Shown here: piece by piece, positions 1-5,463 of the stretch | How the letters are laid out: every line of letters starts with the position of its first letter | Position numbering within the stretch: position 1 is the first letter of the stretch | From: Gemmatimonadales bacterium | Lineage (GTDB): Bacteria; Gemmatimonadota; Gemmatimonadetes; Gemmatimonadales; GWC2-71-9 | Assembly: GCA_013813145.1 (NCBI GenBank) | Contig: JACCSE010000414.1 | Span: forward strand, 1 to 7,041 | Length of the DNA: 7,041 nucleotides | Direction of reading: 5' to 3' | Made by a program: the position numbers and the translations under genes | Notes under the pieces: model-generated | Seen by the model: the letters and a program-made list of their open reading frames with translations, nothing else | Told to the model about the DNA's origin: nothing | Databases searched by the model: none

Positions 1-2320
1 CATCAAGCCCGCCAACATCCTGATAGACGGAGACGGGAACGCCGTCGTCACCGACTTCGGCATCGCCAAGGCGGCCGAGTCGCCGACCCAGACCATCACC
101 GGGGCCCTGGTCGGCACCCCCGCCTACATGAGCCCGGAGCAATGTGCCGGTGCCGAGGTCTCCGGGGCCTCGGACCAGTACGCCCTGGGCGCCGTGGCGT
201 ACGAGATGCTGGCCGGCGCCCCACCATTCAGCGGATCCACCCTCACCGTCATGCAGGCGCACGTCGAGCGGCCGCCCCTCCCGCTCCGGGAGCAGCGCCC
301 CGATTGCCCGCCCGAGCTGGAGGCGGCGATTCTCCGCATGCTGGCGAAGGATCCGGCGGCCCGATGGCCTCGGCTGCCGGAAGCGATGGCCGCGCTCGGC
401 GCGGCACCGCTCGCCGAGGACGATCCGCTGCGGGCCGAACTTGGCCAGCTCGCGGCTGCCGGTGCCGCGGAAGCAGGTGCGTCAGATGCGCCAACGCCGA
501 CCAGCCCGGCTCCGCTGACCCGGCAGTCGGCTGGGGGACAGAAGTCAGGCCCCGCGGTAGGCGGCATTTCCATCCTGCCGCCGCCGGCTGGCCTGGAGAT
601 CGGCGACAGCTTCGTGCTGGTCGCCGCGGTGCGGGGGCAGCGCGGTACCCGCCTGCCGCCCACCTCGGTGGCATGGACCTGCGATGAGCCCGGAGTGCTG
701 CGATTCGGCAGGGATGGAGGAGTGGCGGTCGCTGTCGCCGCCGGGTCCACCGTGCTCACCGCCACCTGCAGGGGAGTCCGCGCCGTGCTCCGGGTCGAGG
801 TCACCACGCCGAGAGCGGACGAGATCGTCATCCGACCCCTCGATCACGGGGTCGGCGTAGGAGACGAGATCCGGCTCGAAGCCATCGTCCGGGACAAACG
901 GGGTCTGGCTATCTCCCGTGCGGTCGCCTGGCAGTCCGCGGATCCCTCTAACGCCACGGTTACCAGCGACGGTGACCTGGTCGCCCGGGCGCCGGGGATG
1001 GCGCGGATCACGGCCGCGGCAGACGATGCACGAGCCAGCGTGGTGATCCCGATCCTTCCCCCGAGCGTTCCCGCCCCACGAGCTCACGACCCGGCAACGA
1101 CGGTGGCGCGGGAAACGGTCGCTCCGGCGCGCCGAAGGAGTCGCCGCCGGCGTCGAACGAAAATCCTGATGGCCGCGCTGGCAGCCTCACTGATCGGCGC
1201 GGCGGTGGGGTTCCTGAAACGCGGGGACCAGGCCACCATCTCGGCCGCTCTCCTCGACGAGGCCCGTCCGAACCAATCGCAGGCAACCAGGGACAGCACG
1301 GAGGCGGCGTCTCTCCTCTCGCAGCGTCCAGATAGCTCGGTCCAACCGACCTCGCTTCAACCGGCTCCGAAGATGCCGCCGAGACGGCGCCGCACCGTGG
1401 CGCCGCCGGGCGTGGCTTCCGTCTCGATCGCTCCCCGAGCACCGCTCGGCGTAGGAGACACCGCGACGCTGGAAGCCGTCGCCCTAGACGCAAAGGGCGA
1501 GAGGCTTACCGGCGGATCGGTCGCCTGGCACTCGAGCAACGTTTCGGTCGCGGCCATCGATCCACGGACCGGCCGGGTGCAGGCGCTCTCGGCCGGCACC
1601 GCGTTGATCCTCGCCGAGAGCGGCGGGGAATCGGCGCTGTCGGAGCTGACCGTGCTGCCCGCGCCGGTCGCCGACGTGAGCGTGCACGGCGCTCACCCGC
1701 TCGTGGCAGGCGAGACGCTTCAGTTGCGGGCGGTGGCGAGAGACGAGCGCGGAGGTGAGTTGAGCGGACGCCGCATGGTCTGGTCGAGTGGCGATCCCCG
1801 AGTGGTGACGGTGGACTCGGTGTCCGGGATGGTGTCGGCCCGCTCCGCCGGGTCGGCCGAAGTCAGGGCCAGTTCGGAAGGAAAGTCGGGGGAGGTGAAG
1901 CTCACTATCGCGCCCCAGCGCGATACCGTCCGGGCCTCAAACCCGGCCGAGGAGAGCCGGCGGATCGAGGCCCTGATGCTGACTGGCCTGGAGCAGTGCT
2001 ACGACGCGATCCGGGTCAAGGACGTGGCCCGTCTGACGGAGATGTACAGGCCGGCGACCGCGTCGGATCGGGACAAGCTGAGGAAGTTGAGCCGCATTCT
2101 CCAGACCGAGGAGTGGTCGGCGGTCGTGGGGGAGCGGGTCTACGGCAGGCGACAGATCCGGCGCGACGCGGCCGCGATGGAGTTCGGAGTGCGGCTCTCG
2201 TGGAAGGACGCGTTCGGGGGTAGGCTGAGGAGCGATCCGGTGTTCCGGGCGGAGTTCGCCCGAAGCGGGAATCAATGGCGGATGCTGAGCTGCCGCATCG
2301 TGGGCGATCCCGAGCTCTGA
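1..2320 (+). CDS. Membrane Ser/Thr protein kinase with Big_2 Ig-like domains (5' end missing)
   Basis: The first complete codon is at base 2 and 772 residues are visible; the stop is TGA at 2318-2320. The protein starts inside the catalytic loop (IKPANIL, residues 1-7, after the missing HRD Asp), then shows the DFG motif (D18-G20), an activation loop with T29, T31 and T33, GTPAYMSPEQ (38-47), the subdomain IX Asp (D58) and the subdomain XI Arg (R121). All downstream kinase landmarks are intact, so it is probably an active Hanks-type kinase phosphorylating Ser/Thr in the cytoplasm. Two Big_2-like domains follow (about 188-268 and 273-350), then an Arg-rich stretch (376-387), one hydrophobic helix (388-405), a Pro/Ser/Gln-rich linker, two more Big_2-like domains (about 470-551 and 556-637) and a compact C-terminal domain (about 646-772) that I cannot place firmly; an NTF2/SnoaL-like fold is a guess. 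The positive-inside rule puts the kinase in the cytoplasm and the C-terminal half outside. It converges on the barrel gene with a 10-nt gap. Confidence 0.95.
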   Translation, partial: IKPANILIDGDGNAVVTDFGIAKAAESPTQTITGALVGTPAYMSPEQCAGAEVSGASDQYALGAVAYEMLAGAPPFSGSTLTVMQAHVERPPLPLREQRPDCPPELEAAILRMLAKDPAARWPRLPEAMAALGAAPLAEDDPLRAELGQLAAAGAAEAGASDAPTPTSPAPLTRQSAGGQKSGPAVGGISILPPPAGLEIGDSFVLVAAVRGQRGTRLPPTSVAWTCDEPGVLRFGRDGGVAVAVAAGSTVLTATCRGVRAVLRVEVTTPRADEIVIRPLDHGVGVGDEIRLEAIVRDKRGLAISRAVAWQSADPSNATVTSDGDLVARAPGMARITAAADDARASVVIPILPPSVPAPRAHDPATTVARETVAPARRRSRRRRRTKILMAALAASLIGAAVGFLKRGDQATISAALLDEARPNQSQATRDSTEAASLLSQRPDSSVQPTSLQPAPKMPPRRRRTVAPPGVASVSIAPRAPLGVGDTATLEAVALDAKGERLTGGSVAWHSSNVSVAAIDPRTGRVQALSAGTALILAESGGESALSELTVLPAPVADVSVHGAHPLVAGETLQLRAVARDERGGELSGRRMVWSSGDPRVVTVDSVSGMVSARSAGSAEVRASSEGKSGEVKLTIAPQRDTVRASNPAEESRRIEALMLTGLEQCYDAIRVKDVARLTEMYRPATASDRDKLRKLSRILQTEEWSAVVGERVYGRRQIRRDAAAMEFGVRLSWKDAFGGRLRSDPVFRAEFARSGNQWRMLSCRIVGDPEL
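563..1051 (+). repeat. Two Big_2-like domains on the cytoplasmic side of the kinase
   Basis: These encode kinase residues about 188-268 and 273-350. Each follows the Big_2 pattern: a short I-I-P strand, a VGD/IGD turn (LEIGDS; VGVGDE), an alternating strand ending near D/G, a VAW strand (VAWTCDEPG; VAWQSADPS), a G-x-V turn, then a G-x-ARIT/STVLTA strand. The first copy is the most divergent and carries two cysteines. They lie between the kinase domain and the predicted transmembrane helix, which is unusual for a fold normally found outside the cell. Confidence 0.75.
1163..1216 (+). other. Predicted single transmembrane helix of the kinase
   Basis: These 18 codons encode an uninterrupted hydrophobic run (ILMAALAASLIGAAVGFL, residues 388-405). 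It is directly preceded by a dense basic patch (eight Arg and one Lys in residues 379-387) and followed by KRGD. The charge bias predicts the N-terminal kinase side in the cytoplasm. Eighteen residues is short but sufficient for an inner-membrane span. A second RRRR cluster (residues 461-464) lies after it, in the linker that should be periplasmic. Confidence 0.8.
1409..1912 (+). repeat. Two Big_2-like domains on the outer side of the kinase
   Basis: These encode residues about 470-551 and 556-637. Both match the Big_2 consensus well: SVSIAPRAPLGVGDTATLEA...VAWHSSNVSVAAID...GRVQALSAGTALI for the first, and a second with LVAGETLQLRAVARDERG, MVWSSGDPRVVTVD and GMVSARSAGSAEVRA. They are closer to consensus than the pair before the membrane helix. 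A likely role is sensing or binding a ligand in the periplasm or cell envelope. Confidence 0.85.
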
Positions 2321-2330
2321 TCGAGCGAAC

Positions 2331-2921
2331 TCACCCGCCGAGCCCGACCGCCAGGCCCAGCCGCGCGACTATGTTCGAGCCCGAGCTCGACTCCACCGGT
2401 AACGAGCTTCCGCTCGAGTTGCTAGTCAGGTTGCCAGCCCCCAGCCGGTTATATCCGTAGGTGGCGCCGACATCCAGATTGACCCGCGCGCCGAGCCGGA
2501 CGAGAAGCCCGCCTCCGCCGTTCACTTGAATGAAGCTCGAGGAGAGGGCGAGATCGCCGCCGGAGAAGCCCACCTTGAGCAGGGAAAAGCGCGCCGAAAC
2601 GTAGGGCGCCAGCACGTTGCTTCCAGCGTATATCCTGTAGCGCGGCTCCACAAACCCCCCGTACAGCCGTGCGTCCTCCGACCGGCCTTCCAACTCGTGA
2701 TTGGTGTACTGGAACCCGGCGCCCACCGAGAAGGCGCTCGGCGTGTAGCGGACCTGTGCCTCGGCGCCCAGCCCGTCGTTGAGCCCAATGAACACGTTCC
2801 CGAAGACCCCGTTGAAGAGTCCTGAGCCCTGCAATGAGATGGCCTGTGCCGACTGGGCCTCGAGCTCGCCGGAGAGCAATCCCGCGAGGGCGAACACCAG
2901 GAGCCCGCGAACGCCGCGCAT
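2331..2921 (-). CDS. Small outer-membrane beta-barrel protein
   Basis: This encodes 196 residues. The N-terminus has two Arg, a hydrophobic core (LLVFALAGLL, residues 7-16) and possible signal peptidase I sites after A22 or A27, so it is exported. The mature part alternates polar and hydrophobic residues in about seven to eight stretches (for example 51-60, 63-73, 84-96, 104-117, 129-141, 145-156 and 184-195) separated by Gly/Ser/Asn-rich turns. This is the pattern of an eight-stranded outer-membrane barrel (OMP beta-barrel superfamily, like OmpA/OmpW N-domains). The long Ser/Gly/Asn loop before the last strand (about 163-183) may be an exposed loop. The C-terminus ends in LGG rather than the usual aromatic residue. 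The ATG is supported by GGAG 7 nt upstream (2929-2932). It is the second gene of an apparent operon with the Ig-repeat lipoprotein. No enzymatic residues are recognisable, and the specific function is unknown. Confidence 0.8.
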   Translation of the reverse strand: MRGVRGLLVFALAGLLSGELEAQSAQAISLQGSGLFNGVFGNVFIGLNDGLGAEAQVRYTPSAFSVGAGFQYTNHELEGRSEDARLYGGFVEPRYRIYAGSNVLAPYVSARFSLLKVGFSGGDLALSSSFIQVNGGGGLLVRLGARVNLDVGATYGYNRLGAGNLTSNSSGSSLPVESSSGSNIVARLGLAVGLGG

Positions 2922-2928
2922 GGGTGAG

Positions 2929-2937
2929 CTCCGATCA
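2929..2937 (-). promoter_or_regulatory. Stop codon and Shine-Dalgarno overlap region coupling the two minus-strand genes
   Basis: Read on the minus strand, the upstream gene's TGA (2937-2935) is followed after 2 nt by GGAG (2932-2929), then 7 nt to the ATG of the barrel gene. A ribosome terminating on the lipoprotein mRNA covers this Shine-Dalgarno site, so translational coupling is likely. There is no room for a separate promoter or terminator in the 13-nt gap. Confidence 0.75.
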
Positions 2938-5331
2938 GCGGTCGGGCGCGCGGGGCGCCGACGGCCGGCTGCGAACCCCGCTCTCGCGGCGCAAGGCTCT
3001 CACCGATCCTTCTGCCGCAGTCGCCGTGAAGGAGAACTGCACGGGGGAATCGGCCAACCCCGCGCTCGACGCCATGCCGCAGAACGTGCCCGGCTCCGGG
3101 CCGGTGTCCTGGAACGCGCTGGCGTAGCCGCCGACGTCAGTGACGGCGTCGTAGTCACCGATCCCTTCACAGGTCCGCCACTGAACGGTCACTCCGCTCG
3201 CTCCGTTTCCGAACTCGTCCACCACCCGGACGACCAGGGGCTCGGGAAGCTGGGAATTGACCGGTGCGGACTGCCCGTCCCCGGAGATCTTTTGCAGGCG
3301 GGACGCCGTGCCCGCTACCGCCGCGATGATAACGCGGGAGATCGGCGCGTCGGCCACCCCGAGTTCCACCGAGTGCTCGCCCGCGGTCTGGGAGACCGTC
3401 CAGGACTGCAGCTCGACCATTCCACTCTCGTCGCTGCTGGTGCTCACCGGATCCACCGAATTGCCCGGCGATGCCGAAATGCCGGCCGGCGCGTCAGGGA
3501 CCGGTTGCCCCCCGGCATCGGTGAGGGACCACCTTACCGCGTCGGTCAGGGTGCTGCCGACCACCACGGGCGATGAAGGAGCGGTGACGACGGCTACAGT
3601 GGCCACCGCCGGCAAGGTGACCGGGGACGAGACGACGCTCGTGGCCGGGCTCGCGCTGGTAAAGCGCAGAGTGCGCGCGCCGGGGCTTCCGGTGATGGTG
3701 AGATCGGCATAGGTGGCTCGTCCGTCGGAGCCGGTCACCGCCCGGCTCCCTCCGCCGAGGGTTCCTCCGCCACTGGCGAGGGAGGCCACCACCTCGACCC
3801 CCGCCTGCGCCACCGGGTTACCCCGTGCATCCTGGAGCTGGACTGTGGGCTGGACGGATAGCGGGACTCGGCTTCGGCCGGCCGCCGAGGGCTGCCGCAC
3901 GACGGCCAGTCGCGACGGGGTCGCGGCCGCTAGCGAGATCGAGCTCGAGGTCACGCCCTCGAGTGAGGGCGCGCTGAACGACAGCCTGTAATTCCCTACG
4001 AGGCCAGAGAGGGTGAGACCCCGAAAGCTCGCGCGACCGACCCCGTTGGTCGTGGCCGAGGCGTTCTGGAGCGATCCAGAGGGACCCGAGGAGAGCGTCG
4101 CGGTAATCGTCACTCCGGCCTGCGGCGCCGGGTTGCCGAGCTGGTCTACCACCCGGATGACCGGCTGGCGGTCCAGCGGCGTGCCGCTCCGGGCGGTCGC
4201 CGAGGGTTGCACCGTGATCTCCAGCTTGCCCGCCGCACCCGCCTTCGCGTCGGCGAAGAAGACGACCGGAGCGCCCCCCGAGGACTCGACCTGAGCGGAG
4301 AGCGAGTAGCGAACGCCGGCGGCTCTCCCGACGGTCCAACTGGTCACCTGGGCCACCCCCAGCTCGTCGGTCGTCAAGCTCGCCGGCGAGACCGAGGCGT
4401 CCAGGTCGGCGGCGAAAGTCACCGCCACCCCGGGAACCGGATTGCCGGCATCGTCCCTCACCACCACGGATGGTGAGGGGGAGACCGGCGAATTGACCGT
4501 GGCTTCGTAGACCAGGGGCTGGTTGCCCACGAGCTGGGAGGAGGCGCCCGCCCGCACTTCGACGGTGGCGAAGAGAGTCTCCAGCGGCGGCTCGGTCACG
4601 CTGAAGCCGAGGGCGCGGGTTCCCGCCACGCCCAGAATCGCCAGGTCGGTGTAGGTTGCCCGTCCGGCCGCGTCGGTGGAGACTAGGGTGGTGCCGTGCA
4701 GCTCGCCGCCGCCGGCCATAATCGCGGCGGTGACGTTCACTTCGGGCACCGGGTCGCCGTTGGCGTCGAGCGCGACGACTACCGGCTGTCGCTCGAGCGG
4801 GCTCCCGTTCTGCGTCGAGCCGGAAGGCGCCTGCTGCAGGACCAGCCGTGCCGGCAGGGGCCAATCGCCTTGAGCGGTGAGGGTGAGTGGAGAGCCGTCC
4901 AGCGGAGCTCCCAGTTCCCCCGTGGCGACCGCCACCACGGTCTGGGGTCCGAGTGCGGGGCCAAGGGTCCACGTCACCTCGGCGCGCCCCTGATAGTCGG
5001 ACCGGACAGAGGGCGCCGACAGGTTTCCGCTGGCCGGGTCCACCATGAAGGTGACTTGGACGTCGGGAATGGGCCGATCCTCGCCGTCGGTCACCAGCAC
5101 GGCGAGCGGGTCCTGGAGCTCACGCCCGGGAGCGCCGGTCTGGCCGTTGCCGGAGGCGGATCGCAGTCTGGTCGCTTCGGGCCGCCCCGGCGGGATGACG
5201 CAGAACGGACCACCGCAGCCCTGGTCCTCACCCTCGCCGCAGCTCCCCAGCGCGAGCAAGCCGACGACGAGGGCCCCCCGGAAGGGTATGAGACTGAACC
5301 GTAAGCTGAAGGGAGCCGGTGAGATGCGCAT
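2935..5331 (-). CDS. Ig-like repeat lipoprotein, putative surface adhesin or structural protein
   Basis: This encodes 798 residues. The N-terminus has Arg residues, a hydrophobic segment (LVVGLLALGS, 21-30) and Cys31 in a lipobox (LGS-C), so it is predicted to be cut by signal peptidase II and lipid-anchored. A short Gly/Cys-rich linker (C39, C44) leads to seven tandem Ig-like domains of about 97-106 residues (about 53-154, 160-262, 263-365, 367-470, 472-577, 578-675 and 676-772). They carry the recurrent D-x-x-GNPVPG-V-VT strand-turn of the Big_1/invasin-type bacterial Ig family. A basic, Pro/Ser/Arg-rich tail (773-798) ends the protein. No catalytic domain is visible, so adhesion or an envelope scaffold is the best inference. 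The ATG at 5331 is chosen because it yields a complete lipoprotein signal; the nearest GGAG is 13 nt upstream, so its Shine-Dalgarno is weak. It is first in an operon with the barrel gene and divergent from the BTAD regulator. An S-layer-like or cargo-binding role is also possible. Confidence 0.88.
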   Translation of the reverse strand: MRISPAPFSLRFSLIPFRGALVVGLLALGSCGEGEDQGCGGPFCVIPPGRPEATRLRSASGNGQTGAPGRELQDPLAVLVTDGEDRPIPDVQVTFMVDPASGNLSAPSVRSDYQGRAEVTWTLGPALGPQTVVAVATGELGAPLDGSPLTLTAQGDWPLPARLVLQQAPSGSTQNGSPLERQPVVVALDANGDPVPEVNVTAAIMAGGGELHGTTLVSTDAAGRATYTDLAILGVAGTRALGFSVTEPPLETLFATVEVRAGASSQLVGNQPLVYEATVNSPVSPSPSVVVRDDAGNPVPGVAVTFAADLDASVSPASLTTDELGVAQVTSWTVGRAAGVRYSLSAQVESSGGAPVVFFADAKAGAAGKLEITVQPSATARSGTPLDRQPVIRVVDQLGNPAPQAGVTITATLSSGPSGSLQNASATTNGVGRASFRGLTLSGLVGNYRLSFSAPSLEGVTSSSISLAAATPSRLAVVRQPSAAGRSRVPLSVQPTVQLQDARGNPVAQAGVEVVASLASGGGTLGGGSRAVTGSDGRATYADLTITGSPGARTLRFTSASPATSVVSSPVTLPAVATVAVVTAPSSPVVVGSTLTDAVRWSLTDAGGQPVPDAPAGISASPGNSVDPVSTSSDESGMVELQSWTVSQTAGEHSVELGVADAPISRVIIAAVAGTASRLQKISGDGQSAPVNSQLPEPLVVRVVDEFGNGASGVTVQWRTCEGIGDYDAVTDVGGYASAFQDTGPEPGTFCGMASSAGLADSPVQFSFTATAAEGSVRALRRESGVRSRPSAPRAPDR
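3016..5175 (-). repeat. Seven tandem Ig-like domain repeats of the lipoprotein, two main classes
   Basis: Approximate borders (gene order): 5175-4870, 4854-4546, 4545-4237, 4233-3922, 3918-3601, 3600-3307 and 3306-3016. Repeats 2, 4 and 5 form one class: a QPS/QAPS start, a G-x-PL-x-RQPVV-type strand, and R-A-(T/S)-Y/F-x-(D/G)-L-x-(I/L)-x-G before R-x-L-x-F-(S/T). Repeats 1, 3 and 6 form another, with WTLG or SWTV followed by A-G. Repeat 7 stands apart and holds the only cysteine pair among the repeats (C721, C751), possibly a disulfide. The DNA copies are diverged, so this is an old duplication rather than a recent tandem array. Confidence 0.8.
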
Positions 5332-5405
5332 GAGAGTGGCGGTGCTCCGCGGCGACGGCTCCAGGGCTGCGGTAGAGTGCCGCGACGACAGCCGCGGGGT
5401 ACCTG

Positions 5406-5411
5406 TACAAT
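5406..5411 (+). promoter_or_regulatory. Possible -10 box for the BTAD regulator gene
   Basis: TACAAT matches the TATAAT consensus at 5 of 6 positions, and a start near 5418 would give a leader of about 46 nt. No good -35 box lies 16-18 bp upstream; ACGACA at 5385-5390 keeps GACA but with only a 15-bp spacer. This -10 box lies beside the opposite promoter's predicted start site, so the two promoters would overlap. Confidence 0.45.
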
Positions 5412-5423
5412 ACTTTCTAGTAT
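5410..5423. repeat. Short inverted repeat over the minus-strand -10 box
   Basis: ATACT (5410-5414) and AGTAT (5419-5423) are perfect inverted copies with a 4-bp centre, ttct. The element spans the minus-strand -10 box and touches the end of the plus-strand -10 box, a position suited to an operator. It is short and could be chance in an AT-rich patch. Confidence 0.4.
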
Positions 5424-5445
5424 CCCTCCATCAAGCGGCTGTCAA
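5417..5445 (-). promoter_or_regulatory. Predicted sigma70-type promoter of the lipoprotein-barrel operon
   Basis: On the minus strand a perfect TTGACA (5445-5440) is followed by a 17-nt spacer and TACTAG (5422-5417), which matches the -10 consensus at 3 of 6 positions. Transcription would begin near 5410, giving a leader of about 79 nt before the ATG at 5331. The perfect -35 box, ideal spacing and AT-rich setting support it; the -10 box is weak, as expected if an activator is needed. Confidence 0.6.
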
Positions 5446-5449
5446 GCAG
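5431..5449. promoter_or_regulatory. Candidate SARP-type direct-repeat operator
   Basis: TCAAGCGG (5431-5438) and TCAAGCAG (5442-5449) are direct repeats agreeing at 7 of 8 positions with an 11-bp period, one helical turn. They overlap the minus-strand -35 box and end exactly 8 bp upstream of its -10 box. Streptomyces SARP regulators are known to bind heptamer-type direct repeats with 11-bp period 8 bp upstream of -10 boxes, and a SARP-like gene begins just 15 bp away. Binding here is inferred. Confidence 0.5.
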
Positions 5450-5453
5450 GACT

Positions 5454-5458
5454 GGAGG
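5454..5458 (+). promoter_or_regulatory. Shine-Dalgarno site fixing the GTG start of the BTAD regulator
   Basis: GGAGG lies 5 nt before GTG at 5464. The frame is open further upstream but offers no ATG or GTG there, so this strong site decides the start. Translation from here begins directly with the conserved I-L-C-R-T-LG strand expected at the N-terminus of this family. Confidence 0.85.
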
Positions 5459-5463
5459 CGAGG

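Larger units (their letters stand above)
5332..5463. promoter_or_regulatory. Divergent intergenic control region
   Basis: This 132-bp gap separates the start codons of the lipoprotein operon (minus) and the BTAD regulator (plus). Its left part (5332-5400) is GC-rich and contains a 7-bp inverted repeat, CCGCGGC at 5347-5353 and GCCGCGG at 5391-5397, which may fold in the operon's leader. Its right part (5401-5445) is clearly more AT-rich than the rest of the window and holds the promoter-like and repeat elements listed separately. Confidence 0.8.

Noticed and set aside
124..831. 235-codon minus-strand open frame opposite the kinase
   Set aside because: Ser/Ala/Gly-rich shadow of a frame that encodes unmistakable kinase motifs.
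2372..2396. Hairpin-like TCGAG...CTCGA near the gene junction, considered as a terminator
   Set aside because: It lies inside the barrel coding region, the stem is only 5 bp and no T-run follows on either strand.
2779..3576. 265-codon plus-strand open frame across the lipoprotein/barrel junction
   Set aside because: It is antisense to two well-supported genes and its translation is Arg-rich without motifs.
3818..4972. 384-codon open frame on the minus strand inside the lipoprotein gene
   Set aside because: It lies out of frame within the Ig-repeat gene, is Arg/Gly-rich and low-complexity, and has no recognisable fold.
5347..5397. Inverted repeat CCGCGGC / GCCGCGG considered as a riboswitch or attenuator
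   Set aside because: Seven GC-only pairs with a 37-nt loop are expected by chance at this base composition, and no riboswitch consensus or leader peptide was recognised.
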